Below are positions 13,073-25,129 of a DNA stretch of 64,000 nucleotides, one piece after another. The stretch spans positions 6,243,676-6,307,675 of the forward strand of contig JAJEKV010000072.1 of the NCBI GenBank assembly GCA_021234155.1. The letters are read 5' to 3'. Under the pieces are notes generated by a model. The model did not search any database and had not been told where the DNA came from. It saw only the letters and a list, made by a program, of their open reading frames with translations. This DNA is from Isoetes taiwanensis. Lineage: Eukaryota; Streptophyta; Lycopodiopsida; Isoetales; Isoetaceae. Positions within the stretch are counted from its first letter, which is position 1. Each line of letters opens with the position of its first letter. The position numbers were made by a program, and so were the translations under genes.

Positions 13073-13154
13073 GAATATAATTTTTTTTTGTTTTCAAAAT
13101 ATCCACCGGTAATTAATCTTTGGAATTAATGTGTTACGGCTGAAGAGCGTGTGG

Positions 13155-13222
13155 AGGTGTGGCGATGGCGGATTCGGAGCGGATTTGAGGTGTGGCGATG
13201 GCGGATTCGGAGTGTCTGGGCG
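13155..13222. repeat. Short tandem duplication
   Basis: GTGTGGCGATGGCGGATTCG occurs twice in direct tandem (near 13157 and 13192), separated by a GAGCGGATTTGAG-type spacer. Confidence 0.75.
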
Positions 13223-13273
13223 CACATTCTTTCCCCGAGCTCCGGCAGATCTTTCTTCTTTATTAAGAAAAAT

Positions 13274-13963
13274 GGCGGATCTGGGCGGATTGAATATGGG
13301 CCATTTCTTCTTTTGCTCTCTCAGAGAATCCATGTCGTCGGAGCTTCTCATTTTTGGTCCGATTGTTTCCATGTTTTATACATGAATTGCATCAATGAAG
13401 CAGCTGGATCTATACAATCCAAGAGCAGCGCTCTGTTTCTTCACATATGGCCTAACCTTTCTGATTCTAACAGCTTTTTTTCTCCAGCAATTTGGAGGAT
13501 ATACTGTCCCCAATCTTTTCCAGAATTTGCACAGCATATTGGGTTCAAAAGAATCGTCTTTTTTTCAGATTCGATAAATTCGTCACTCCTTAACATTACA
13601 GGCTCTGATTCGGAGGATGAATGCGATATTTATTCTGGCAAATGGTGTTTGATCCAAATTATCCCATTTACAGTAGCAGATCTTGCCCTTTTCTAGAAAG
13701 CGGATTCGAATGTGAAGAAAACGGAAGGCCGGATCCACAAAATGGCGCTGGGAGCCTCAATTGTGTAGCATGCCAAGGTCTGTAAATCTATGCCCCAATT
13801 GAAATTCTTTACTTCAGAATGTTCAATTCAAGGTTTTGGGTTTTAAATTTGTGAAATTTCTGCAGATTTAATGGAACCCACATGCTTGAGTTGCTAAAGA
13901 ACAAGAGGGTAATTTTTGCTGGGGATGAAGAAATGGCCCATATTCAACCTGCCCAGATCCGCC
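13274..13963. repeat. 690-bp segment bounded by 37-bp inverted repeats
   Basis: Positions 13274-13310 and 13927-13963 are reverse complements with two mismatches (core CCATATTCAA...CAGATCCGCC). The interior holds plus-strand frames (about 13395-13696) without recognisable domains. It could be a small foldback or MITE-type element, or inverted copies of one exon; no target-site duplication was identified. Confidence 0.55.
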
Positions 13964-16540
13964 CGCTCAGATTTATCCGCCTGTTTAGGCATGGAAATCG
14001 ACGATTTGTCTTTCGCAGAGCAGCAGCCCCGGGGGGTGCACCTCTATATATGGACAGATGGCATCTGCGTTCGAGGAGTCATAGAAAAACCCCTGTATAC
14101 GGCTTTTTGGAGTAGAAAAACCCATACCATACGGTTTTTCGAACTAACATACAATATAGACCCTATCCGTAGATTTACGATTGATTGTGCCAAATTATAT
14201 AATCCCTTTCCGACTTTGTACCATATGCTTGCATGGACCACCATGGACCTTGGTCACGTTGAGTTGGTCACGTTCCAGGGTAAACATGGCAGATTGATCA
14301 CGGGGTCTATGCAACAGAGGAGGTGAATAATCGAAATATTTTTCCCATTACATCATTGGACTTGAGAACTAGCTTAGAATGCTATTAGAATGAAATGCTA
14401 TTAGAATGCCAAATGATTGCTAACCCATGAAGATAAAGTACCTCAAGCTCAAAGTTACCGCCATAAGTCAAAGTTAACCCTTGATAGTCAAGCTCAATTC
14501 CAAAGAGAGGCCTAATATTAAATGACATGCCCCATTAAAAGTAATGGCAGTTGTCTCTTGCAAAGTTGGTGCAATGTAAAATGGTTCATGTTGTCAAGTT
14601 GAGATCACATGAAGTCAACTTTATGAGACAACATTCTCTACATTTTTCCAGTACCACTCCCTTGTGCTAATATCTATTTGTTTTGCTATATGCCACAATG
14701 GTCTCTTCAAAAGGTTTTGTAGATTCCCTTCTTGTTTCTAGAAGTAGTATGATTAACCTATAATTTGTTAACATCTTGAGTTCATATTGTTATGGTTATT
14801 TTTGCTAGTTGAGATACGTGCTTATTTCACGAACACAAACTTCTAACATTTGTAGAGTATAGGCATCATATGCAACCATATAACCGGCATCGCGAATGAC
14901 GGTTTACAAAATTACATAGCATGATTTTTTTTTTAAGATATGCAACGTGTCACATTGAAAGCACATTCGTAAGTACATCAATTGGCATCCATGTGGCACT
15001 AACTTCCAAAATTTACAAACCGCATGTAACTAGTAATATAGACATGGCATTGAAAAACTATTACCGAGCAAAAAATGTAACTCTCCTACACTCGACTCAT
15101 GCTATTTCTAATTGAATGCTTTGCATTGAAAATCTTGCAAGGCATTCGACAAAAACAATAAATCAACACCTTTTGTATAATAGAATTTGAGACTTGGAAC
15201 GGCTTTTCATTTTCCATGTAATCATGCTCCGAAGAAGTTCAAATTAAGACTCTTGTTCATTGATGATCCGGATATTTAGAATGTTTTGAAGATGTGGGTG
15301 TGGCTCATAAACGAGAACGTCCTTAGAATTTGCCTAATATTTTATCAAAATTAGCACAATGACCCTTTCTTCTTTGTGTTACCAATCAAGTCCTCACTGC
15401 GAACTCAAAGAAACACATATAGGTGGATAAATAGAAATTCCTCACCAAATAGAAAATTTAAAAGTTGAATTATGCTTACCAAGTTCGAATGCATATATGT
15501 TGAATAAACATGTATACTTGAGCATTATCTTCTCTGAACCAAGTTGGAATCGCATATATGCCTGATTAAAGAAATTTACTAAGCAGGTCCTTGAATTTCA
15601 TTTTGTAGCTGCGGTGTTGTGACTACATCACCTCTATGTTTCGTTCAAAGATAGCTAAATAATGGTTTAGATAAACGAGGAGTTTGCATGACATTCTTCC
15701 TTCTATTTTGTTCAACCTCGAAACAATCTTTAGTATTTCTCTACCCTTTGTGCTTGCCGGTTTCTCTTTCTCAACTAAAGTAGCATCCGAACTACTTGCA
15801 AACCACATGCACTACATCTGAAGAATGATGCTAAGTTGCGATTAAAAAGCACGAGATTACAATGCTAAGTGTTTTGCCCATTTGTACAATGACTTAGAGG
15901 TATTACCTGGATAACCATAGCTACAATGATCTAGAGATCTATGTCCAACTCTAATAAGCCATGCAATTTTAAGGATCTTGGGTTGTAGAGCACTTTCCTG
16001 CTAACATATTCTCTTAGTTTGAACACACATTACATGAAGCACATGCTAGCAAACAGCCACATACTCACATATATTATAGGGACTAAGCGCGGGCTTTCTC
16101 TTACACCACCACATTAAAAATCCCAATGCGGCAAATGAGATTGTTAATCGTGAAAAGCACAAGATATATTGAAATAAATGACCTGATGTAACACTTCTCT
16201 TTGCATTCTTTCTTCAGGTTTTTCTTGGGACATCTGTAAATGATTTGCATGCTCAAACTCTTTCTGCAACAACTTTTATTACAGATCAACCAAAATCAAT
16301 AAACAACGTGTTCAAAATGATAACCAACTTACATGGCGTGACAACAATTAACAATTAAAGATTTGCGAGCTATTTGTAGTATCAAATATTTGACTGCTCA
16401 TTTGCCATCCAATAACAGAAATGATTGCATGCTGAATGGCTTTAAGATCCTTTCTTGAAAACAGCTTGCAGAGATCCTTTTGTTAACTCATTCCTTCTGG
16501 GTAAAGGCCAGATAGTTAAAGACGTTCTATAAATTGAAAA
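13964..16540. other. AT-rich stretch without a supported gene
   Basis: A plus-strand frame to about 14326 has no recognisable domain. From 14330 to 16540 only short frames and AT-rich sequence are present. Confidence 0.45.
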
Positions 16541-16769
16541 GAAGATAAGATAAGATAAGATGAATTTTTACGTCCACGGGAACCCAACGGGTTATGGGAC
16601 GGCACATGCAAGGGTAACAACCCATCTTAGACCTGGGGACTAGGCCCCATCACCAAACACAATAGCCAAATATTAAAAGGAAGATAAGATAATGCTAATG
16701 CTAGTGGTAAATTTATGCTTCGAAAATTATCTAGACGTAGCCAGTCCAAGGATTGGAAGGCCATTGGAA
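16541..16769 (-). mobile_element. SINE-like repeat, copy 1, with (TTATC)n tail
   Basis: On the minus strand the element runs into CCCATAACCCGTTGGGTTCC, CGTGGACGTAAAAATTC and a (TTATC)n tail at 16541-16560. The same ~200-bp sequence is present in opposite orientation at 52925-53130. A 13-base direct repeat GAAGATAAGATAA at 16541 and 16680 splits the homology and looks like a local duplication within this copy. A short pentamer tail on a dispersed repeat suggests a SINE or LINE 3' end. A GGTTCCCGTGG stretch only loosely resembles a Pol III B box. Confidence 0.6.
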
Positions 16770-17609
16770 GCTCTATTAACGTCTATAAAAGTCCTGTAAG
16801 GGTCTATATTATTCTTCACACCATCCAAAGCCCAGCATGCAACATTTTATGGGATGCTAGTTAAATAAAAAGGGCAAATGGATCAAGAACAATAACGCCC
16901 CTCTCGCCACCGATAACATAACACACATTAATATTTGGTACATTGAAAATGACAACACTGACCTAGTAACCAAGTTCAATATAAATATTGATGACGAAAT
17001 TGCTCCCAAAGAGGTCCCTCAAACACGAACGCATAACATACCGCTTCAAAGAGAAGAAAAAGGGTGATCAATTTGCAGAAAAGTCAATCAAGTCCAACAC
17101 ACATGTCCAAGTTAGGCAACATGTTAACCTACATGTCTTTTCGAAATATGGACATAAAAGGCTTGAAATGGGAAGCGGGGGGAATGTTCTTGGAGTTATG
17201 GGGACATTGAGATAAACAGGCTTTCTAAGCTACACTCCTAGGGCGAGGTCGCATCATGCAAACAATAAGAGACAATAAGACCTCTAGACTTTTTGAAATT
17301 GAAATTTATGGCATTACAAATGCAGGGAATAAGATGAAAGAATACCTTGGGAAGATTTGGAAGAGCGGGTTGGCATGCAAAAATAAAAAGACACCGCTAG
17401 TTGCTTGGGAATCACAAAGACAATAAGCAACCTAGATGAAAAACTCTGCAAAAAATTACTACTTGAACCCATGCAAAGATTATACTTGCAGAGCAAAACG
17501 CTGCAAAACCAGCCCGACAACTTACTGATTTACTAACGCCATTTCTAACCGAAGTCTAAAGTTATGAAATGCAAATAAGTCACACCTGATTTGGAAGCTC
17601 CTAGTTTAA
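16770..17609. other. No supported gene
   Basis: Only short frames are present; the plus frame 16988-17215 has no recognisable domain. Confidence 0.4.
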
Positions 17610-18041
17610 TTATTGGGATCTTGAACTGTTGAAATTGCTGGCTGGAGCTCTAGAAAAACGCCTTTGCATATGTCTCCGTGAATGTAACTCAAAATCATAA
17701 CCAGCATAAAACTTCATTCTAGTATGATGCATTGGCGCCCACCTGACCATTAAAATCCAAAATGAACAAAGCTTAGATTCAAAATGGATGAAAATACCAC
17801 AGGCTAGGATCCAAACTTTACCTTCATCTTTGAAATGCGGCTTTCGCCGGTACCCATTCCAAAGATGGCATATAAGCACCGGGCTCATGAGGTTTTGCAA
17901 AACCGCATACAAGTCGTTTAGGCAAAAAACCTCTCGCTCTATCTGCCAGTTGAACAGCCCAAATCGACCACCTACGGATCTCTCCTTCCCACCTTTGCTC
18001 CCTTCACGTTCAAAGCCGGAAGTATGGGCTTTCGACCGCAT
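17610..18041 (-). CDS. Hypothetical protein, possibly two exons
   Basis: The minus strand reads continuously for 143 codons from the ATG at 18041. The N-terminal 35 residues are basic and glycine-rich; the last ~43 residues (MHHTRMKFYAGYDFELHS...) look protein-like. The middle contains a plausible intron: GATGAAG followed by GTAAAGT near 17820, and GGTCAG before GTGGGCGCC near 17740. A different frame in the first part (PHEPGAYMPSLEWVPAKAAF) also looks coding, so the true product may be spliced and differ from the simple frame. I do not recognise the family. It is one of few unbroken candidates here, but could still be a fragment. Confidence 0.35.
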   Translation of the reverse strand: MRSKAHTSGFEREGSKGGKERSVGGRFGLFNWQIEREVFCLNDLYAVLQNLMSPVLICHLWNGYRRKPHFKDEGKVWILACGIFIHFESKLCSFWILMVRWAPMHHTRMKFYAGYDFELHSRRHMQRRFSRAPASNFNSSRSQ

Positions 18042-18726
18042 GAGAACTCGATCGTAGACGGTCGACTCACCCCAAAAAAAAACCCTAAACGTTCACGCAG
18101 TTGGTCAATACGTGACCATTAGGTGAACCCCTCGGCGGCCGGCGGGTTGTGGCTTTGGGGAACAAATTGACGCTCTTACCCGGGCGACTTCTTCTTTAGA
18201 TCCTTACAAAACTTACTGAAAATTTTCTTCTTCCAGCGGAATTTGATGCACAGTTAGGAGTTTTTTTTGGAAATCTTGGGAAGATGAATTTTCTATCCAA
18301 TCTCTATTTTTTTGGTATCATATGGCAATAAAATGTCTTCCATTGTGAGAATACGATTCATTCTTCATTAGAAAGCTTTTCGCATTACAAAGCTTTCATT
18401 CTGTAGAAAGATTTTTGCAATACAAAGCTTTGATTTTGAAGCTAACTATATCTGCAATGTTATATGCCTCTGTTTCATTCATCTATAAATGCTAGCTTTG
18501 TCAAATTCTTCGTCAAAAATGCTAGCCTTGTGGTGTGATATCTTGTTCTATGGAATCCTTCTGGTTCTATTGTCAAATTTTTCTTCCTTAGCCTAATACG
18601 ATCTGGCTCAAAGATCTGGCTTCAAAAATCTCCTTGATGCAATTTGAATTTTATTCTTGAAGTTACTTACTTTTCACGTGTGCCTTAATGTCGGGCGCCT
18701 TAATGTCGCGGGTGCGTGTCGAAAAG
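18042..18726. other. Non-coding stretch with short local repeats
   Basis: No gene seen. AAAGCTTT...AAAGATTTTTGCAATACAAAGC-type units are repeated at about 18370-18435, and ATGCTAGC(C/T)TTGT twice near 18490 and 18520. Confidence 0.4.
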
Positions 18727-18747
18727 CGTGAGCCATAAAGGCTCACG
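18727..18747. repeat. Hairpin CGTGAGCC / GGCTCACG
   Basis: Perfect 8-bp stem (18727-18734 with 18740-18747) around the loop ATAAA, within a GC-rich patch containing two GCCTTAATGTCG(C/G)G units. Function unknown. Confidence 0.6.
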
Positions 18748-18779
18748 TGCTGTTGGGCACCGTGCGCCTTGAAAAAAAA

Positions 18780-19160
18780 AATGGAAACCCTATCCATTTT
18801 CCCAGGAAACCCTTCCGATTTTCAAATGGGAAACCCTTCCAATTTTCCATTAAAACTAGGAAGGGTTTCCATGGAAACCCTTCCTATTTTCCTGTTTGGA
18901 AAATGGGAAGGGTTCCAATTTTCCCTGTTTGGAAAATGAGGAAGGGTTTTATGAAACCCTTCCTATTTTCCAAAAATTTTCCATGGAAAAATAGGAAGGG
19001 TTTCCATCGGGAAACCTCTTTCCTTTTCTTTTTCTTTTTTTCCTTTTCCATTTTTTTTTCTTGTTTTCGTTTCCCTTTATCTTTATTTTCTTAGAAACCC
19101 TTCCTTTTCCTTTTCCATTTTCCATTTCCCTTTTTGATTATCGGAAGGGTTTTTGGCCAT
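18780..19160. repeat. Cluster of about 11 GGAAACCCTTCC palindromic units
   Basis: GAAACCCTTCC and its complement GGAAGGGTTTC alternate at irregular 20-40-base spacing, separated by (A/T)TTTTCC linkers. Neighbouring inverted units could fold into hairpins. The cluster leads directly into the second pyrimidine tract. Confidence 0.85.
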
Positions 19161-19975
19161 CCGGTCATTTTATCTTCCCTTTTTCCCTTTTCTCCTTCTC
19201 TTTTTGTTTCCCCCTTCCTTATTTTTTTTCCTTTTCCTTCTTCCCCTTTTTTTTTTTTCTATTTTCCTTTTCCATTTTTTACCATTCTTAAACCTCCTTT
19301 TCCTTTTCCCTTTTCCTTTTCCTTTTCCTTTTTTTTTTTTTTCTTTTTTTCCTCTTTCTTCTTTTTTCCTTCCCCTTTTCTTTTTTCCTTTACCCTTTTT
19401 TTCTTTCCTCTTCCATTTTTTCCCTTTTTTTTCTTTTCCTTTCCACCTTTCCTTTTTTTGTCCTTTTCCCATTTCCCTTTTTGATTATCGGATTTTCGAT
19501 TGAATTTTTCCCCTTTTATCCCTCATTTTATCTTCCCTTTTTCCCTTTTCTCCTTCCCTTTTTCCAGATTTTTTTTTTTTCCTTTTTTTTTCCTTCCTTT
19601 TTTCCATTTTCCTTTTCATCTTCCTTTTTTTTCCTTTTCCTTCCTTTTCCCCTTTTTTTTTTTTTCTATTTTTCCTTTTTTTTTTTTTTTTTTTCTTTTT
19701 TTCATATTCTTTTTGATTTCTCCTTTTTATCTTCCTTTTTTCCTTTTCTTTTTCTCTTTTTGTTTTCCCCTTCCTTACCCTTTTTTGTTCCTTTTCCTTC
19801 TTCCCCTTTTTTGTTTTCTATTTTTCCTTTTCCATTTTTTATTTTTTCATATTCTTATTTCTCCTTTTCCCCTTTCCCTTTTCCTTTTTTCGTTTTGTCC
19901 TTTCTCTCTCACGTTTCCTTTTTCTTCTCTCCTTTTTCCTTCCCCTTTTCCTTTTTCCCTTTTCCCTTTCATCGT
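19015..19975. repeat. Second polypyrimidine tract (~0.95 kb)
   Basis: Nearly pure C/T on the plus strand with T-runs up to about 15. Two short non-pyrimidine interruptions near 19134 and 19481 share GATTATCGGA. Frames through it are low-complexity artefacts. Confidence 0.9.
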
Positions 19976-20109
19976 TCGACTGCCGGATTGAGAGAATCAT
20001 ATTGGAGCCATGGTCAAGATAAAGCTTTAGTTGAAGACACACACACATCATCTCCACCGTTGGTCAATCAAATCCTTGATCGTCCGATCTAGGGCTCCAT
20101 TGAAGACAC

Positions 20110-20134
20110 ACGCTATAACATTATAATATAAAGA
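20110..20134 (-). mobile_element. Candidate Helitron 5' terminus (minus strand)
   Basis: On the minus strand, after an A, TCTTTATATTATAATGTTAT begins at 20134. It matches the TCCTATATTATAATGTTAT start of the Helitron at 53370 and has the expected A|TC junction. On this strand its 3' end would lie to the left, and the 3' terminus at 2500 is the only candidate. Confidence 0.4.
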
Positions 20135-20139
20135 TTGCA

Positions 20140-21550
20140 GTGAATTGTTGTGAATCCAGGGTATTAAAGAGTGGCTAAAATTTGCCAAATGGCTATTTTT
20201 TAGACCTTTAGTAAAATTTTGTGGCTAAAGCTAATAAAGATAATTTTTTAAAGAAAAATATAAATCAGCCATTCCAAAAGGGAAAAAAATTGGACACCTA
20301 GAATCTAGCCAGGATTGGCTACATCATGGCATACTAAATCGCCTTCTTTGAAGCTGATTAGATACATCTTGATCAATTCAAATAGCCATATTGAATCTAT
20401 TCAGGAACCTCTTTAGTTTAGGAATCGTCATTAGCTATATAAATCATGCTTTGATGGATATTGAATTTGAATCTATAAGTCGTTCAGGTTAAAGATTATG
20501 AAGAATATTACGTAGTGAGCTTTTTAAGCTCTAAGTAATAGTGTTTTATTCTTGCAATTAAAGGGCTCTATGCACCAAGTTAGACATTTAGATGCATTTG
20601 ACCCCGACATAAATACGTGTGTTCCCTCAAATGGTATTATTTGCTCCTTATGAATTGTACTTTGAATCTTTGTTATTGTTTTGTAATGGAAGCTTATTGA
20701 ATCAGTTGTCATTCATGTGGTAAGGAGTGCTCAGAATTTGAATATAAATAATTGCACTTTAGCCACCAACCAAGAAAAATTTTGCCAATATAAGAATTTC
20801 ATATCATATAAATTGTACATTTTAGCCAAGTGGGAAGATAACTAAAGGGTTTTATTTTATCCAATTTCGCCTAATAAAAATTTATGAACTTTTATTTTGA
20901 ATAGGTTTAGCCAACCTCAATTTGAATAGAAAAATATTTAGGACCCTTAAAATTTACCCTGTTGTGAATCAATCTTGTTAATTTGGGATTTTCAGGTTTG
21001 GCTAAAAACTTTTTTGGAAATTTTTTTTAATTGATTTCCTATGATTTTTGAAGTTCTGATCGCCGGGAAAGGTTCCCGATTTCCAAAAATCGTAGAAGGT
21101 TTTTTTCAATTATTCCTAGAAAGTTTGCCATGATATTTGGTTCTTGGAATTCCACTCCGGAGGGCATGCCAAAAAGGAACGCGCATGCATTGCCGTGGCA
21201 TCCATGAGGATATTTTCGTGCTCTTCTAAAATTGCAGTTAGCCATGTATGTATTTCTTGGTCTCCAGTGTAGGCGATGCATCTTCCGAATTCTTTGTTTG
21301 AGCACAGGTGTACAGGTGGTCATGATTCGATCATCAGACTGAAGATTTTGATGGATGATTTGCTGATCTGACCTCAGTCTGCAATTCCAGAGCCAAGACC
21401 CATGCCATAATTGCTTATAAAACCATCATCCAATTAAATTGGGATTATGTCAACTCCAAAATCATGCCAACCTGCTATTGTCTTCTAGGGGGTTTTTGTT
21501 TTTTTTAATCTTTTTTTTTGGACTTCAAAAATAACATAAGGTTGCGATTC
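20140..21550. other. AT-rich non-coding stretch
   Basis: No gene was recognised. GTGGCTAAA/TTTAGCCAC motifs recur in both orientations between 20170 and 20840, hinting at an eroded inverted repeat. Confidence 0.4.
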
Positions 21551-21829
21551 ACGTGTGACGTTTCATATGCGAATTGAAATATGCAAAAATGAAGAGCAAG
21601 TTGCTAACATAGATGAGACCAAAATTGCTTGCTCGATAGATGATAATATTAGGTTTGATAATAACATTGCATTGCATTTTACGAGGCAATTCCGGACTTC
21701 GAAATTATCGATACATGGCACAAATATCATACAAAATATCATATATTCCAATAAAACATTAAGGGATCAATCCATGTTTTTCCAGTATTTAACAAGGTGT
21801 GGTTCCATGTCACTGGATTTCTATCCGGT

Positions 21830-22042
21830 TCAGTGCAGATCTAACACTTCACCCACCGTCATCCCCATAGCCAAATTATGCATAATAGACACAAACTTCA
21901 CCGGAAAATCATCGTCACAAAGTTTTTTTGGATCGTAAGATGGTGGATTCGAGGCCTGTGTTTGATTGTAGAAGCATTTGAGAGCATCATCATCCACTAT
22001 GATTATATCATCCTTATTCTCGATACCAAGTTCGTCCATCAT
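21830..22042 (-). pseudogene. Minus-strand coding remnant, unknown protein
   Basis: A 70-codon frame reads MMDELGIENKDDIIIVDDDA and continues with FYNQTQASNPPSYDPKKLCDDDFP. It is acidic, varied in composition and looks like real coding sequence. Similar protein-like patches follow on the same strand up to about 26 kb, so this is probably one exon or fragment of a large decayed gene. The family is not recognised. Confidence 0.3.
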
Positions 22043-22859
22043 GTTACTTAAGTGTTTGATGAAGATAGGCTTTGCCTATTGGATCCTTGGGATTAGTGAA
22101 CTTCACACATTTGTTCTGATCCCAAAAGGTCAACCAATGTCTACGTATTTCCCCGGTGCCTCCAAAGTATCCTTGATGTTCCTTAGTTCCATGGATGATC
22201 AAATACCAACTCGAAATAACCTGAATGCCTCATCTAGCATCTCCTTCAAGTGTGCGGCGGATAGATCCACTTTGGTGTTTGATTCTCTTGGTATCCGATG
22301 AAACCGATCTCTAGCCACTTTATTTTTCTAAAAGTCTTGCAAAGGACTCGTTTAGGTCGAACACCACAACCTTCTTAGAAACGCAATGGGTATCCGATTC
22401 GAGAAGATACGATAACACAAACAATACAAACGCCATGGCGTGATTTGAAATAGTCATAACCAAATCAAGGCTCGGTGATTTAGATTGACAACGAAAAATA
22501 ATCAGCACGCGGGCGCGATTTAATTCAAAGGTAATACAAATTAAATCCGCGGCGTGGTATGATTTCGATTGACAAGGCCATACCTATCATCTTCAGTTTC
22601 ATTTGTTGTTTAGTATTCATTCTCCCCTTCACCACCCTTAATCTTAGATCTTCTTATTTTGTTAGAATTGTTGTTTTCTATTAGTTCATTTGCGTCCTTC
22701 ACAAGCGACATTATTTTTACTATTGATTTGACAAACACGTGAATCACTAGAGCCACCTTTTGCCTTAGGTTTAGGTTTCCACTGTCAATTATTTCATTGT
22801 TAACTGTGAATCTACTCTATTGTTGCTTGCATCACCCCCAATGTGGGCAAGGATATTCC

Positions 22860-23213
22860 CTAAGTTCGCCCCATCATCATGGTACTTTGAGCAGCCGGTT
22901 TAGCGGCTATTTGTTCATTATTGCTAGTTCCCTCATCGAAACAGCGTCCCCTTTCGGATTGGACAAGTCTATAGACTTTTGATTCTTGATGATTTCGGTT
23001 GCCATAAGGGCCTTTAGGAGATTTGGCAAGCACATGCATGAGGAATGGTTCAAGAAAGTCTTTGGCTTTGCTCATCACTCCAGCGATGATCTTCTTGCAC
23101 CCATAAGAGCCTCCTCGGCAATATAACCTCCAACATGAAAGCTCCAAGCAGGTTGTATCAATTGGAGCAAATGCCTCAACGAATGAAAAGCAGCCATAGG
23201 CGAGGAAATCCAT
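22860..23213 (-). pseudogene. Minus-strand coding remnant, unknown protein
   Basis: A 117-codon frame includes MSKAKDFLEPFLMHVLAKSP and GNRNHQESKVYRLVQSERGR. The composition resembles a globular protein but no motif is diagnostic. It lies in the same orientation as the remnants on either side and may belong to one gene. Confidence 0.3.
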
Positions 23214-23531
23214 TTTTATTTAAGGGGGCCCTTCTCCTTAGTTTATAGCTCGTGCTTGATTTCCCCGCACTTAGGAGGGGGTCCCGATCCTCATCCTCTT
23301 CCCTCGACTCATCCCAATTACGACCGATCGATCCGTATGAAAGAATATAGTTCTTAAGTCCGGATCATCTAGAAGAAAACATTCCATGCAATCGCTATTG
23401 TCACCCTTGGCCTTAGCAATATCATATTCCTCGTCCCCGACAAATGGATATCATAATAAAGATCACATGTGCCATCTTCCGATTACGTTCGTGACTCATT
23501 ATCCTTAACATCATATATTAGGCATCCCTCC

Positions 23532-24514
23532 CTAATAACTTTGAGGCACTCGGATCATGAGCGGCGGATAGTGCATGCGTATGTGACTCACGAAGAACAA
23601 ACGATGACAATAGTGAAGGACCTCTCGGTTGTCAATCATATACAATTGGTAAAGAAGGCTGCATAGTCCTCTCGGTTCATGCCCATATCTCCTCTCCCAC
23701 CCCTGCTTGTCCAACACAAAAGAGTGATATATTTTTAAGGCCGGAAGTTGATTCCCCGCAAGAGACCTTTGTACCCAATGGAGACCTAATCTTTGGGCCG
23801 GTGTCATCTTCTCCGGTAATCTTCTTCACAAGGGCCACTTTTCTTCTCAACTCCTTCGGCCCTTTTTAGGGGCTAGAGTCTCCTTATGTTTTGGATTTTA
23901 GCCTTCCATTCTTTTAGGAAGTCCTTTGACCAGAACACAAACTTCTTGATGTCATCATTCTTGACCTTGTATTTGTCCGACAATCCAATTTCGGATAATG
24001 CCACATCCCCCGATAGCCTTTTGTAACTCAGCTCCTACAACTGACTTCATTGTCGTACATCCTTCACATGGTCTGCAAAGACTCAACGAAGGACATCCTA
24101 TCCTTGGTGAAAGCACCCTTCTTGTATAAGACTTCCTTCTTTAAGCCGCCTAAAACCCAAATGGTCTCCGTCGTCTGGCCTCGAGTCTTTCTCATCTGTC
24201 ACATTCAAGTCAAAGATGCTTACATCAACAGGAGGCACCCTACCCATAGTATCCGGCGGCTTCCCTTGTGCATAAAAGCGTCCCTGAATTCATTCCACTT
24301 GAGCCATCTTGCCTCCTTACAAAACACAATCTTATACGAGTCTGTTGGTCCCGACCGCTAGATGAGCTTTTCGAAGGATCTGCAATGTCATCACCACCTT
24401 TTTTCTTTTGATTTTCTTGCGCCTTCTTCTTCTTCTCTCAGATAATTGTCTGCGGCGAGTCCGCTCCAAAGCAGCAAATGCCCTCGGACTTTGACCCGCC
24501 TCGTCGATGGGCAA
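23532..24514 (-). pseudogene. Minus-strand coding remnants with a basic region
   Basis: From right to left the minus strand gives an arginine/lysine-rich segment (ERTRRRQLSERRRRRRKK, NLS-like, about 24400-24480). It continues with protein-like patches in shifting frames such as CKEARWLKWNEFRDAFMHK and LKKEVLYKKGAFTKDRMSF, and then a 91-codon frame (23532-23807). Stops and frame changes show it is decayed. The family is not recognised; I would not assign a function. Confidence 0.3.
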
Positions 24515-24669
24515 TGGGCAGCCATATTCCCACCCACCGTTGTTGGGCGTGCGCCAGGTTATTCCGCGGATGGACGCAATAGTACGGACATTGAATCGAT
24601 ATCATAGAATAGAAACAATGCCGGTAGCGATTTGAATAGAATTGATAGAGAAAAATCACGCCGGCGTGA

Positions 24670-24965
24670 AATGAATTAAGTTACTAATGCAATTCAGCGC
24701 CGTGCTTTCAATCAAACCAATTCACGCCGTGTTTTCAAATCAATCAATTCACGCCCGGTGTTTTCAACCGCGTGAATTGATTGATTTGAAAACACGGGCG
24801 TGAATTGGTTTGATTTGAAAGCTTTCCTGGCGTGGAATTTATTGATTTGAAAATACCTGGCGTGAATTGGTTTGATTTGAAAGCACGCGCTTTGGCGTGA
24901 ATTCAATTTATGAAACCAAAGTCAGCGTGAATTCAATTGAATTGAAAGCACGACCGCGTGAATAT
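24670..24965. repeat. Cluster of CACGC/GCGTG-AATT motifs
   Basis: GCGTGAATT(GG) and its complement AATTCACGC recur about ten times in 300 bases, alternating with TTGATTTGAAA or TTTCAAATCAA. The two strands are near mirror images (TTCACGCC...GGCGTGAA). The cluster separates two coding-remnant patches. Similar motifs occur near 22435, 26180-26230 and 28190-28570. Confidence 0.75.
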
Positions 24966-25129
24966 TAAAATGCTAACATCCTAATGCGCTTAGTTACCTT
25001 TTGTATAGAAATGTCTTCCCCATTTCATTCAAAGTTGCACTAATCTCAAATCAAATCTGCGGTGAAGTATTGGCATCCAAGATCTGACACCTCCTATAAT
25101 GCATAGTGATTGTAGAACACTTTTGGCTG

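Noticed and set aside
11801-13080. Long plus-strand frames (up to 401 codons) rich in F, S, P and L, and minus-strand lysine/arginine-rich frames
   Set aside because: They are by-products of a polypyrimidine tract; composition is low-complexity and all frames are open.
19061-20092. Frames of 100-203 codons in the second pyrimidine tract
   Set aside because: Same artefact as the first tract; no domain and several overlapping frames open at once.
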